64,000 nt of DNA from JABDIP01 sp965250245. GTDB taxonomy: Bacteria; Pseudomonadota; Alphaproteobacteria; DSM-16000; Inquilinaceae. Below the pieces are notes generated by a model. It was given only the letters and a program-made list of their open reading frames with translations. It was not told the origin of the DNA and did no database searches. The stretch is taken from NCBI GenBank assembly GCA_965250245.1, contig OZ252296.1, forward strand, positions 806,001 through 870,000. Reading direction: 5' to 3'. Positions 44,679-55,702 of the stretch are shown in pieces. Numbering within the stretch: the stretch's first letter is position 1; each line of letters opens with the position of its first letter. The translations under genes were made by a program, and so were the position numbers.

Positions 44679-46391
44679 ATGGCAACCAAGCTCCAACAGG
44701 CGGCAAGCGACCCGGGCATCGTCTATCCGGACGAGACGCGCGGACTGAACCTCTTTGCCCTGGATCGCAACCTGCGCGCCCTGCTGGCGCGGCGTGCGCC
44801 GGACATGACGGCCCGCTTCGGAGACGCCCTGACCGATTTCGGCGCCTGGGCCGGCGGCCCGCTGGACGAACAGGCCCGCTACACCGACCGGCACGCGCCG
44901 CCCCGGTTGGAGACCCATGACCGGGAGGGCGCGGCGGTGGGACGCGTCGTCCTGAACCCGGCCTATCTGGAGTGCCATGCCGAGGCCTATCGCCGCGGCG
45001 TCATCGGGCTTGCCTTTACCGACGACCCCGCACCGCATCTGTTGTCCTTCACCATGGGCTATCTGCTCTCCGAGGCGGATGTGTCGATACACTGCCCGGT
45101 CACCATGACGGGCGCGGTCGCCTATGTGCTCGACCGGCTGGCGCCGGAGGCGGTGCGCGCCAGATACCTGCCCGAGATGGTGCGCATGGACGGGGCGGCG
45201 AAGAGCGGCGGCACCTGGGCGACGGAGCAGCATGGCGGCTCGGATGTCGGCGCCACCACCACGACGGCCGAGCAAGCGGACGGTCATTGGCGGCTGACCG
45301 GGCTGAAATGGTTCACTAGCAATGCCGGTGCCGGCCTGGCGCTGGCCACCGCGCGTCCAACCGGCGCGCCTGACGGAAGCAAGGGACTCGGCTGCTACCT
45401 CGTGCCGAGCGAGCTGGATGACGGCCAGCCGAACCGGATCCGCAATCGCAGACTCAAGGACAAGCTCGGCACCCGCGGCCTGGCGACCGCCGAGGCGGAG
45501 CTCGAGGGCGCCTTCGCGGTCGAGGTGGCGCCGCCGCCCCACGGCCTGAAGGCGATGATGGAAGCGCTGGAGTACAGCCGCATCCACAATTCGGTCGCCG
45601 CCGCCGGGGTCCATCGCCGGGCCTTTCTGGAGGCCGCGTGCTGGGCCACCCATCGCGTGGCCTTCGGCCGACCGATCCGCGACTACCCGATGGTGCGGGA
45701 CGGCCTGCTCGACCTCGCCATGGAGCAGGAGGCGAGCACCGCCCTGGCCTTCGAATCGGCCGTCGCCTTTGACACCGCACTCGCCGATGAGGAGCAGCGG
45801 GCCTGGCTGCGCACGGTCACCGCGCTGGCCAAATACCAGACGGCGGAACAGGCGGTCCGGGCGGCGACCCGCGCCGTCGAGCTGGTCGGCGGCAACGGTT
45901 ACACCGAGGAATGGCCGACCGCACGGCTCTATCGCGACGCGCTGGTCACCGCCGTCTGGGAGGGGCCGGCCAACATCCAGGCGCTGGAGCTGCTGCGCGC
46001 GGTGGCCGGCAGGCTGCCCGGCGACCAGGCCTTCCTGTCACGCGTCGACGGCGTGCTGCAGGCGCTGCCGGACGGGCTGGGCGGCACGGCGGCGCTTGTC
46101 AGGGATGCGCTGGCGGACAGCCGGCAGGCCCTGGCCTTCCTGCGCGCCAACCCGGGCGACGGGCCGCGACTGGCCCGGCGGCTGATGGAGCTGCTGGCCG
46201 ACACGCTATCCGCCGCCCTGTTGCTGGAGGAGGCGGCCGGCGACCTCGAGACCGGCGATCGCCGAAAGGCCCTGATCGCCGAGCGCTTCGCGCGAAGCCG
46301 GTTCGGGGAGAGACCGGCCGTCGACGCCGCCGAGGACCCGGCACATTCCGTGTTCGATCCGATCATCACTTATGCTTCTATCCCGGCCTGA
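44679..46391 (+). CDS. AidB-like acyl-CoA dehydrogenase
   Basis: Flavoprotein of 570 residues, longer than ordinary acyl-CoA dehydrogenases (about 380-400) because of an N-terminal helical part and a C-terminal helical domain, as in AidB. Blocks are GGTWATEQHGGSDVGATTT, LTGLKWFTSNAGAGLALA, TRGLATAEAELEGA, EYSRIHNSVAAAGVHRR and VELVGGNGYTEEWPTARLYRDALVTAVWEG. The substrate, if any, is unknown. Electrons would flow to ETF and then ETF-QO at 16.9 kb. A clear RBS-like GGAG precedes the ATG. Confidence 0.92.
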   Translation: MATKLQQAASDPGIVYPDETRGLNLFALDRNLRALLARRAPDMTARFGDALTDFGAWAGGPLDEQARYTDRHAPPRLETHDREGAAVGRVVLNPAYLECHAEAYRRGVIGLAFTDDPAPHLLSFTMGYLLSEADVSIHCPVTMTGAVAYVLDRLAPEAVRARYLPEMVRMDGAAKSGGTWATEQHGGSDVGATTTTAEQADGHWRLTGLKWFTSNAGAGLALATARPTGAPDGSKGLGCYLVPSELDDGQPNRIRNRRLKDKLGTRGLATAEAELEGAFAVEVAPPPHGLKAMMEALEYSRIHNSVAAAGVHRRAFLEAACWATHRVAFGRPIRDYPMVRDGLLDLAMEQEASTALAFESAVAFDTALADEEQRAWLRTVTALAKYQTAEQAVRAATRAVELVGGNGYTEEWPTARLYRDALVTAVWEGPANIQALELLRAVAGRLPGDQAFLSRVDGVLQALPDGLGGTAALVRDALADSRQALAFLRANPGDGPRLARRLMELLADTLSAALLLEEAAGDLETGDRRKALIAERFARSRFGERPAVDAAEDPAHSVFDPIITYASIPA

Positions 46392-46450
46392 CCTTTGCAG
46401 GGGCGCATTCTGTGCTCCTGGCATGACCACCAGCCATTGATCGGGACGGC

Positions 46451-47002
46451 ATGACCACCATCGAGACGGTGCTGCGCTTCTGGTTCGAGGACCATGACCA
46501 TGACGATTGGTTCAAGGGCGGGGACGCATTCGACGAGAAGATCCGGGAGAATTTCCTCGGGCTCTACGAAGACGGGGCATCCGGCGCGCTGGATCAGTGG
46601 CGCGACACGGCGCTGGGCTCGGTCGCGCTGTGCCTGGTGCTCGACCAGTTCCCGCGCAACCTGTTCCGCGGCGGCCCACGCAGCTATGCCACGGACGCCG
46701 CCGCCCGCACGGTGTGCAACGACGCCATCGATCGGGGGTTCGATCGCGACGATGCCGTCGGCGACCTGCACAGGCTGTTCCTGTACCTCCCCCTGGAGCA
46801 CAGCGAGGACCTCGCGGACCAGCAGCGCTGCGTGGAGTTGATCCGCGAGCGCATCGGCAACGACGAATTCGTCGACTTCGCGCTTCAGCACCTGCGCATC
46901 ATCGAGCGCTTTGGGCGATTCCCGCACCGCAACGCCGTGCTGGGTCGGGCCAGCACCGAAGAGGAGCTGGAATTCCTGAAACAGCCAAATTCGGGCTTCT
47001 GA
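46451..47002 (+). CDS. DUF924 family protein
   Basis: A 183-residue all-helical protein of the DUF924 family, TPR-like, with VLRFWFEDHDHDDWFKGG, DEKIRENFLGLYEDGASG, ALCLVLDQFPRNLFRG and HLRIIERFGRFPHRNAVLGR. Function is unknown. Its TGA overlaps the ATG of the VOC gene (TGATG). Confidence 0.92.
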   Translation: MTTIETVLRFWFEDHDHDDWFKGGDAFDEKIRENFLGLYEDGASGALDQWRDTALGSVALCLVLDQFPRNLFRGGPRSYATDAAARTVCNDAIDRGFDRDDAVGDLHRLFLYLPLEHSEDLADQQRCVELIRERIGNDEFVDFALQHLRIIERFGRFPHRNAVLGRASTEEELEFLKQPNSGF

Positions 47003-47814
47003 TGGCCGGCGGCCGCGTGATCACCGGGCTGGACCACCCGATCATCGGCGTGCGCGACCTGGAAGGGGCGCGCGCGGACTGGCAGCGGCTCGGCTTCACG
47101 ATCACGCCGCGGGGCCGGCATATCGGCTGGGGCACGGCGAACTACTGTATCCTCTTCCCGCTCGACTATGTCGAGATCCTCGGCATCATCGATCCGAGCC
47201 AATACGTCCACGGCCTCGACCGGTTCCTCGAACGCCGCGAGGGCCTGCTCGGATTCGCCCTGGCGACCGAGGATGCGGATGCGGCCCATGCGCTGCTGCG
47301 GGATTGCGGCCTTGCCGGGGACCCGCCGAAGGAGCTGTCCCGCATCCTGGAGCGCCCGGAGGGCGAGGTGCGGCCATCTTTCCGACTGGTGCACCCCGCC
47401 GAGGCGGACGCCTTCGGTCTGCGCGGGTTCCTCTGCCATCACCTCACGCCGGAGCTTGAGCGGCATGCCGATTGGCTTGAGCATCCCAATGGCGCCCGCC
47501 GCATCGCCATGCTCAGCATTGCCCGGTCGGATCGCGACAGCCTGGTCCCGCGCTACCGCGCCCTGCTGGGGGATGCCGCGGTCCATGCCGACGCCGATGG
47601 CGTGACCGTCCGTCTCGATGGCTGCGGGCTGCATTTCGGGCCGCCGGTCGACGGGCTGGAAGGCGGCCTCGGCATGGCGGTCGAGGTCCGCGATCTTGAG
47701 CGCACGCGGGATCTGTTGCAGTCGGCCGGCGTGCCCCACGACCTTGCGGATGGGCGGATCGACGTCGATCCGCGCCACGCGACCGGGGTCGCCCTGTCCT
47801 TCGTAGCGGGTTGA
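47002..47814 (+). CDS. VOC / glyoxalase-like domain protein
   Basis: A 270-residue protein with two VOC-type halves: GLDHPIIGVRDLEGARADWQRLGFT at the N-terminus and a weaker second unit ending ATGVALSFVAG. The pattern GWGTANYCILF.LDYVEILGI fits the Glyoxalase_3 group. His10 in the first unit and a later Glu are potential metal ligands. The gene is coupled to DUF924 by TGATG overlap. The substrate is unknown. Confidence 0.8.
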   Translation: MAGGRVITGLDHPIIGVRDLEGARADWQRLGFTITPRGRHIGWGTANYCILFPLDYVEILGIIDPSQYVHGLDRFLERREGLLGFALATEDADAAHALLRDCGLAGDPPKELSRILERPEGEVRPSFRLVHPAEADAFGLRGFLCHHLTPELERHADWLEHPNGARRIAMLSIARSDRDSLVPRYRALLGDAAVHADADGVTVRLDGCGLHFGPPVDGLEGGLGMAVEVRDLERTRDLLQSAGVPHDLADGRIDVDPRHATGVALSFVAG

Positions 47815-47836
47815 GTGGGGCCGTGTCGGCCGGGGA

Positions 47837-50122
47837 CTAGCCGTCCTCGGACTGCGCCACCTGCACGTCGATCATCGCCTGCGCATATTGCTCGTCGCGC
47901 AGCGCGACGATCTCCAGGAACGCCGCCAGCTCGGCACCCTCGAGCGTGCGGCCGCTGGGCAGGTCCAGGGTCATCGGATTGACCTGCCGGCCGTCCACAT
48001 GCACTTCGTAATGAAGGTGCGGTCCGGTCGAGCGACCGCTGGTCCCGACATAGCCGATGATCTGGCCCTGCTGCACCCGGGAGCCGCGGCCGAGGCCACG
48101 GGCATAGCGGCTCATATGCGCATAAGCCGTCTTCAGGCTGCCATTGTGGCGGATGCGGATGTAGCGGCCGTAGCCGCCATTGCGGCCCAGGGATTCGATG
48201 GTGCCGCTGCCGGCGGCATAGATCGGCGTGCCGGTCGGCGCGGCGAAATCGGTGCCGCGATGCATGCGGCTGTAGCCCAGGATCGGGTGCCGGCGCATGC
48301 CGTAGCGGGAGCTGATCCGGGCCCCGTCGATCGGCGTGCGCATCAGCGTGCGGCGCACGCTCTGGCCGTCGCGATCGTAATAGTCGACCGTGCCGTCCTC
48401 GGACTGGAACCGGTACATCGGGTTGTCGCGTCCGCGCACGCGCAGGTTTGCGTAGAGCACGTTGCCGTTGCGCGCCACCACGCCGTCCTCGTCGAAATCC
48501 TGCTCGTACAGCAGCTCGAAGCCGTCGCCCGGCCGGATGTCACGCTGGAAGTCGACCTCGAAGGAATAGGCGCGGATCACCGCGATCAGGACCGGGTCCG
48601 GCACGCCGGCGGCGTTCGACGCGGCGTAGAGGCTGGAATCGATGGTGCCGGCCGCCGCCATCAGGCGGGTCTCGAACTGGTTGGCGATCGATTCCGCGAC
48701 CCAGTCGCCCTCCTCGGTGCGGGCCACGACGATGCGGGTCTCGATGTCCGGGGCCAGCTCGAAGCCGGCGAAGTCGCGGCGCTCGCCGCGGTTCTCGAAC
48801 ACCATGCTGACCATCTGTCCGGCGCGCAGGCGGCGCGGATTGAAGACGCCCTGCAGCGACTGCACCGCGTTGTGGGCGTCCAGGCGCTCGACGCCGGCCT
48901 CGGCCAGCATTCCCGCCAGCGTGTCGCCGCGGCCGACGGTCTCCTCGAGGAGCTCGATGTGCAGGCTCAGGAAGTCGAGATAGCGCTCCTCATGGGCGCT
49001 GTCCTCGGCGCTCGGCAGCGGCAAGGACACGTAGGCAAGGTCGCCATCGTCGACCGATGGCGGGACCATCGCCAGCGACGGCAGCACCTGCTCGATCATC
49101 ACCGGCTCCAGGTCCGGCCCTTGCGACGTCATGGCCGGTCCGAAGCCGTCCAGGGTCAGCGAGGCCAGGTCGGCGACCGGGCTGGCGCGGAAATTATCGT
49201 CCTCGTCACGGGTGACGACCGCGTAGCGGCCATTGCGCCGCTGCAACTGCAGTCCGAGGAACGTCTTTTCGTTGCCCTGCCGTTCGAAGACCAGGGTGAC
49301 GGCCTGTCCCGGCTGCAGCCGGCGCGGGTTCTCCACCCGCTGCAGGGCGCGCACGGCGTAATGCGCCTCGGTGGCCGAGACCCCAGTGTCGGTCATCAGG
49401 CCGACGAGCGTGTCGCCGCGGCCCAGCGTCAGATCGACCCTGTCGATCTTCAGCTCGGTGTCGGGGCCGGCCACATCCGCCATCATCTGCGGTTCGGCGG
49501 TCGTCGGTGCATCGGTGTCGCGGGTCGCGATCGCGGGCTCGTCGGTCGGTGGCGCGCCGAACCCAGCCAGCCCAAGCGATGTTGGATCGTCGGTCTCGAC
49601 GGCCCGGAAGCGGTCCTCGCCCTCGCGGGTGACGATGGCGTAGCCGCCCTCGCGGCGGGCGATCTCGGCGCCCAGGAAGCGGCGTTCGCCGGCCTCCAGC
49701 TCGAAGACCAGCGCCACTGCCTGGCCGGCCTGCAGCCGGCGCAGGTTGATCACGCGCTGCAGCGCCCGGGTCGCGTAATGGGCCTCGCCCCGCGAGACGC
49801 CGGCGCCGGTCATCGTCTCCACCAGGGTGTCGCCGCGGCCCAGCACCAGCTCCACCCGCTCGGTCCGCGCCTCGTCCACCGCATAGGCGACGGAGACGGG
49901 CTCCCGGGCGGCCGGCAGCGTCTCTTCGGCCGGCGCCGCCGTGTCCGTCGCCGGGGCCAGAAGGTTTTCCACCGTGCCGCCGTCCTTCAGGCGCATCGGT
50001 GCGCCGGGTTTGGACGTCCCGGACGGCGCGTCGGCCCAGCCGGAGGCCAGCGAGACGGCAATGCCGATGCCGATGGCCGCCACCGGCGTGGCGACGCGGG
50101 TCAGGACCTGTCTCTTGGTCAA
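47837..50122 (-). CDS. M23 family peptidase with three OapA/LysM-like modules
   Basis: A 761-residue periplasmic peptidase. After an N-terminal signal anchor (VATPVAAIGIGIAVSLASG) come three related modules starting at about residues 91, 228 and 388, each with GRGDTL..M...GV...EAH.A..ALQ.V.NPRRLQ.GQ.V.LVFE. The C-terminal M23 domain has the zinc motif HRGTDFAAPTG (near 621) and HLHYEVHVDG (near 701), placing it among peptidoglycan endopeptidases such as MepM/YebA. Relatives have one or two such modules. The start is TTG at 50122, with GGAGAG six bases upstream. Confidence 0.9.
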   Translation of the reverse strand: MTKRQVLTRVATPVAAIGIGIAVSLASGWADAPSGTSKPGAPMRLKDGGTVENLLAPATDTAAPAEETLPAAREPVSVAYAVDEARTERVELVLGRGDTLVETMTGAGVSRGEAHYATRALQRVINLRRLQAGQAVALVFELEAGERRFLGAEIARREGGYAIVTREGEDRFRAVETDDPTSLGLAGFGAPPTDEPAIATRDTDAPTTAEPQMMADVAGPDTELKIDRVDLTLGRGDTLVGLMTDTGVSATEAHYAVRALQRVENPRRLQPGQAVTLVFERQGNEKTFLGLQLQRRNGRYAVVTRDEDDNFRASPVADLASLTLDGFGPAMTSQGPDLEPVMIEQVLPSLAMVPPSVDDGDLAYVSLPLPSAEDSAHEERYLDFLSLHIELLEETVGRGDTLAGMLAEAGVERLDAHNAVQSLQGVFNPRRLRAGQMVSMVFENRGERRDFAGFELAPDIETRIVVARTEEGDWVAESIANQFETRLMAAAGTIDSSLYAASNAAGVPDPVLIAVIRAYSFEVDFQRDIRPGDGFELLYEQDFDEDGVVARNGNVLYANLRVRGRDNPMYRFQSEDGTVDYYDRDGQSVRRTLMRTPIDGARISSRYGMRRHPILGYSRMHRGTDFAAPTGTPIYAAGSGTIESLGRNGGYGRYIRIRHNGSLKTAYAHMSRYARGLGRGSRVQQGQIIGYVGTSGRSTGPHLHYEVHVDGRQVNPMTLDLPSGRTLEGAELAAFLEIVALRDEQYAQAMIDVQVAQSEDG

Positions 50123-50739
50123 TGGACGCTCTCCATAACCGCGGCGCTGAATGGGGCGGGATGCGTTGGAATCCGGGCGATTCGCCCCGGAGCGAATCGA
50201 CCATGGGCGATGCCGAGTCGGCCTGTCAACCGGGGTGCCGGACGGTCGAGTCCGGATGGCCGCGGCAGCCTCATGCGCGAGGGGTGCTCGGAGTTCATGA
50301 CGCCCTTTTGGGTTCGATCGCTTTCAGAATGAAAACAAAGGGTTAACAAAATCTTGCGGAATCGCCGGGATTCCCGGGAATCCAGGGATAAAGGGTTTGA
50401 CAGGATATCTGGCCAGGGCTATACACCCCGCTCCGCCGCGCAGGGGCACTCTGCCGACGGCCGTGGCGGCCGGTTATTTGACATTGTGGGTATAGAGAAG
50501 GGATGCGCGGGCGGCGGTTGCCTGATGGTGCTGCTGAGCGAGGGATCGTTCGTACGTCTGTGCATCTTTGGTTTCTTTGTAAGGAACGCTCTTATTGGTT
50601 CTCCGGCCGGGTCTTCGGGTTTGGCTGGGGGGTCGATGGGTTAGAGGTGTGAGGACGTTTGTAACGGTCTTGCCACGCCGGTTCCGGCGGGTGTCTTGGG
50701 CCTTGTGTCTGGGATGTCTGTTGGGGCTTGGCGCAGTCT
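50123..50739 (+). other. 617-base rRNA operon upstream region and leader
   Basis: No gene is supported here; small frames on either strand lack family similarity. The region holds the rRNA operon promoter (50397-50425), a leader with TTGACATTGTG..TATAGAGAAGG (50478-50501) resembling a conserved alphaproteobacterial rrn leader, and the upstream region of the minus-strand M23 gene. Confidence 0.7.
50397..50425 (+). promoter_or_regulatory. Sigma-70-type rRNA operon promoter
   Basis: TTGACA (50397-50402), a 17-base spacer and TATACA (50420-50425). The spacing is ideal and the sequence stands about 315 bases before 16S. This is the strongest promoter match in the window. Confidence 0.75.
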
Positions 50740-52236
<1,497 letters not shown>

Positions 52237-52304
52237 AAGCGGCGCCGGTCCGGCTTCGGTCGGAGGCGGCCGCCGTCTGCGTATCCCTTCTCGGGTTCTT
52301 TGGT

Positions 52305-52374
52305 CAGAGGACAGGTATTGGGGATCAGGTATCGGACGTCTGTTCGGATCCCTGATGGCTGATCCCTGTGCTCT
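52305..52374 (+). repeat. rrn repeat stem, site 1 (16S-tRNA-Ile spacer)
   Basis: Left arm CAGAGGACAG with GGGGATCAGGTATC; right arm GATCCCTGATGGCTGATCCC ending CTCTG directly before tRNA-Ile. The arms can fold on each other. This is the first of six occurrences of the same sequence family within the operon. Confidence 0.8.
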
Positions 52375-52451
52375 GGGCTAGTAGCTCAGCTGGTTAGAGC
52401 GCGCGCTTGATAAGCGTGAGGTCGGAGGTTCAAATCCTCCCTGGCCCACCA
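52375..52451 (+). tRNA. tRNA-Ile (anticodon GAT)
   Basis: Seventy-seven bases with encoded CCA. The acceptor GGGCTAG pairs with CTGGCCC (one G-T), the anticodon loop is CTTGATAAG, and the T arm is GGAGGTTCAAATCCTCC. It is in the normal place in the 16S-23S spacer. Confidence 0.98.
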
Positions 52452-52552
52452 CGGTTCTGGTGGACAGACCGTCGGCCGCCCGGCCTCCGGCGTCGCGCTT
52501 CGAAGCGTCCACTGGACGCTTCGACCGGCCGCGTCGCGGCCGGCCGCGCAAC

Positions 52553-52628
52553 GGGGGCGTAGCTCAGTTGGGAGAGCGCTAGCTTTGCAAGCTTGAGGTC
52601 GTCGGTTCGATCCCGTCCGCCTCCACCA
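52553..52628 (+). tRNA. tRNA-Ala (anticodon TGC)
   Basis: Seventy-six bases with encoded CCA. The acceptor GGGGGCG pairs with CGCCTCC, the anticodon loop is CTTTGCAAG, and the T arm is GTCGGTTCGATCCCGTC. The 100-base gap before it contains the palindrome CGAAGCGTCCA-C-TGGACGCTTCG, probably a processing hairpin. Confidence 0.98.
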
Positions 52629-52673
52629 ATGGTCATCGGCAAACGGTCCGGTGGACCGTTTGCCGATGACCAT
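52629..52673 (+). repeat. Perfect 21-bp hairpin directly after tRNA-Ala
   Basis: Arms 52629-52649 and 52653-52673 are perfectly complementary with a GGT loop; the inner arm is GGCAAACGGTCC. It begins at the base after the tRNA CCA. It is unrelated to the GATCAGGG repeat and may be an RNase III processing stem or a tRNA 3' maturation signal. Confidence 0.8.
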
Positions 52674-52990
52674 CACTGAGCGCTTGGTGAGCGCGGCGGC
52701 GAACAGCCGACGCGGGAGCCTAGCAGCGAAGTGGGTGAGACAAGAACCCGGGTAAGACACACGCATTGCGGCTGCTGCCTGATGGCAGAGAGCCGCATGG
52801 GTATTGGACATTGTGAAGAGGAAGGTGACCGGAGCAATTCGGTCGGGGTGTTGGTGTTGCGGATCGTGTGATCCCTGATGCCTGATCCCTGACGTATGGA
52901 TTGTTCCGGCTGATTGATTGCTGCGGGATAGGCCGCCGCGATGCTCAAGAGACGTTCTTGGGACGCGTGCGCGGTTTTATCAGCGGCTGA
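52674..52990 (+). other. tRNA-Ala to 23S spacer, with single-armed rrn repeat
   Basis: No gene. It contains TTGGACATTGTGAAGAGGAAGG (about 52804-52826), echoing the leader motif before 16S, and a single-armed copy of the rrn repeat, GATCCCTGATGCCTGATCCC followed by TGA (52870-52892). A minus-strand frame here is a shadow. The last bases pair with the region after the 23S 3' end. Confidence 0.7.
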
Positions 52991-53517
52991 GATCAAGCGT
53001 CTAAGGGCATTTGGTGGATGCCTTGGCACTGAGAGGCGATGAAGGACGTGGCACGCTGCGAAAAGCCGCGGGGAGGGGCGAGCACCCTTTGATCCGTGGA
53101 TCTCCGAATGGGGAAACCCACCCCCTTGTGGGGTATCCGTACCTGAATCCATAGGGTGCGGAGGCGAACCCGGCGAACTGAAACATCTAAGTAGCCGGAG
53201 GAAAGGACATCAACCGAGACTCCGTTAGTAGTGGCGAGCGAACGCGGACCAGGCCAGTGGCGCATCTGTTCAAACCGGAACCGTCTGGAAAGTCGGGCCA
53301 TAGCGGGTGACAGCCCCGTACGGGTAGCCGGACAGGTGCGTCCTCGAGTAGGGCGGGGCACGTGAAACCCTGTCTGAACGTGGGGGGACCACCCTCCAAG
53401 CCTAAGTACTCCTCAGTGACCGATAGTGAACCAGTACCGTGAGGGAAAGGTGAAAAGCACCCCGATGAGGGGAGTGAAAGAGACCTGAAACCGAATGCCT
53501 ACAAGCAGTGGGAGCGG

Positions 53518-53663
53518 GCTCACCTTTGGTGAGCCCTCCAGAGAACAGTGATCAGGGATCAGGTATCAGAACAATGTTGGCCGTGAGGGTCGGTATGACT
53601 GACCAGCAGGGTGCCTTCTGATACCCGATTACTGATCCCTGTTCTCTGGGGCTCGCCAAGGGC
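53518..53663 (+). other. 23S intervening sequence at helix 25
   Basis: About 145 extra bases between GTGGGAGCGGGCTC and GAGCCCGTGACCGCG, where other 23S RNAs have a short helix-25 loop. The core is a long stem from 53538-53570 (CCAGAGAACAGTGATCAGGG...) to 53617-53649 (...ACTGATCCCTGTTCTCTGG), flanked by two small hairpins (GGGCTCACC/GGTGAGCCC and GGGCTCGCC/GGGCGAGCCC). It has no gene. The stem is made of the rrn repeat family. Confidence 0.85.
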
Positions 53664-53735
53664 GAGCCCGTGACCGCGTACCTTTTGTATAATGGGTCAG
53701 CGACTTAGTATATGCAGCAAGCTTAAGCCGATAGG

Positions 53736-53769
<34 letters not shown>

Positions 53770-54168
53770 ACCAAGTTGCATGTATTAGACCCGAAACCGG
53801 GTGATCTAGCCATGGGCAGGTTGAAGGTGCGGTAAAACGCACTGGAGGACCGAACCCACGAACGTTGAAAAGTTCGGGGATGACCTGTGGCTAGGGGTGA
53901 AAGGCCAAGCAAACCCGGAAATAGCTGGTTCTCCGCGAAAGCTATTGAGGTAGCGCGTCGGATGATTACCTGCGGGGGTAGAGCACTGGATGGGCTAGGG
54001 GGGCGCGAGCCTTACCAAACCTAACCAAACTCCGAATACCGCAGAGTACAGTCCGGCAGACAGACGGCGGGTGCTAACGTCCGTCGTCAAGAGGGAAACA
54101 ACCCAGATCTCCAGCTAAGGCCCCCAAGTCGTGGCTAAGTGGGAAAGGATGTGGGAAGGCCAAGACAA

Positions 54169-54226
<58 letters not shown>

Positions 54227-54281
54227 TAGTTAAGCCGTCCTGCGCCGAAGATGTACCGGGGCTCAAGCCACGCGCCGAAGC

Positions 54282-54749
54282 TGAGAATTCAGAGGACAGT
54301 TATCAGGGATCAGGTATCAGATGGGTGATGAGGCGTCGCCTGTACGCGGCTTTGAAGATCTCGAAGTCTTCAAGAGGGCGTATCGGGTGTCTGTTGAAAT
54401 CCATCGGATGAGCCTGGATTTACCCAAGATCGAGCAGTATGGGCTCGCCGATCAGGTTCGGCGGTCTTCGAAATCGGTGTGCGCGAATATCGTCGAAGGG
54501 TTCGGCAGGCAGCGCGCCGGCGGTTCGGAGTTCGCGCGGTTCCTGACGATCGCCATGGGCTCGGCGGACGAGATGCGGCTGTGGTGCCGCTATTGTCTGG
54601 ATCTTGGCTATATCGACGAAGCGCAATGGCGCCATTGGCGAGACGAATACCAAGCCATCGCCAAGATGCTGAATGCTCTTCGTACAGGCAGAGACGAAGC
54701 GGCCAGGCGCCGCTCTGATCCCTGATCCCTGATATCTGTCCTCTGAGTG
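54282..54749 (+). other. 23S intervening sequence at helix 45, encoding an S23 protein
   Basis: Insertion between CGCGCCGAAGCT and GGTAGCGGAGCGTTCCG. Long inverted arms at 54290-54320 and 54715-54745 (31 bases each, about three mismatches; CAGAGGACAGTTATCAGGGA and complement) close a loop that is almost wholly an open frame. Helix 45 is a classic site for intervening sequences. RNase III would remove it and split the 23S. Confidence 0.92.
54321..54725 (+). CDS. 23S rRNA intervening-sequence protein (four-helix bundle, S23 family)
   Basis: A 134-residue protein of the S23/IVP family: FEDLEVFKRAYRVSVEIHRM, LADQVRRSSKSVCANIVEGFGR, GSEFARFLTIAMGSADEMRLW and a fourth helix GYIDEAQWRHWRDEYQAIAKML. 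It forms a pentameric four-helix bundle in solved members; its role is unknown. The ATG directly follows the left stem arm and the stop TGA lies in the right arm, so the frame fills the loop exactly. No Shine-Dalgarno is visible upstream, and the RNA is transcribed with rRNA. Confidence 0.92.
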   Translation: MGDEASPVRGFEDLEVFKRAYRVSVEIHRMSLDLPKIEQYGLADQVRRSSKSVCANIVEGFGRQRAGGSEFARFLTIAMGSADEMRLWCRYCLDLGYIDEAQWRHWRDEYQAIAKMLNALRTGRDEAARRRSDP

Positions 54750-55276
54750 GTAGCGGAGCGTTCCGTAGGCCAGTGAAGGGTGTCCGCGAGGATGCCTGGA
54801 GGTATCGGAAGTGCGCATGCTGACATGAGTAGCGACAAAGAGTGTGAGAGACACTCTCGCCGAAAGTCCAAGGGTTCCTGCGCAAGGCTAATCCGCGCAG
54901 GGTGAGCCGGCCCCTAAGGCGAGGCCGAAAGGCGTAGTCGATGGGAACCAGGTTAATAGTCCTGGGCCGGGTGGAGGTGACGAAGGCTGTAAGTCGTCCG
55001 GGCTTATCGGATTGTTCCGGGCGGCGAAGGACTTCCAGGAAATAGCCCCACCGTGAGACCGTACCCGAAACCGACACAGGTGGACTGGTAGAGCATACCA
55101 AGGCGCTTGAGAGAACGATGTTGAAGGAACTCGGCAAAATGCCCCCGTAACTTCGGGAGAAGGGGGCCCCGTTCCTGGGCAACCAGGGGCGGGGGGCACA
55201 GACCAGGGGGTGGCGACTGTTTACTAAAAACACAGGGCTCTGCGAAGTCATCGTAAGACGACGTATAGGGTCTGAC

Positions 55277-55307
<31 letters not shown>

Positions 55308-55314
55308 GGTGAGA

Positions 55315-55415
<101 letters not shown>

Positions 55416-55671
55416 CGACTTCCCCACTGTCTCCAACATCGACTCAGCGAAATTGAACTCTCCGTGAAGATGCGGAGTTCCCGCGGTCAGACGGAAAGAC
55501 CCCGTGCACCTTTACTACAGCTTTGCAGTGGCATTAGGAGCGATTTGTGTAGGATAGGCGGGAGACGTCGAAGCGTTGGCGCCAGCTGACGTGGAGTCAT
55601 CCTTGAAATACCGCCCTTGTTGTTCTTGATGTCTAACCGCGGGCCCTGAAGCGGGTCCCGGGACCCTGCAT

Positions 55672-55702
<31 letters not shown>

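Noticed and set aside
50119..50349. 76-residue minus-strand frame upstream of the M23 peptidase
   Set aside because: No domain; it ends in the ribosome site region of the M23 gene and has atypical composition.
52386..52811. Minus-strand frames across tRNA-Ile and tRNA-Ala
   Set aside because: Familiar artefacts of antisense tRNA (peptides such as GGGGRDRTDDL).
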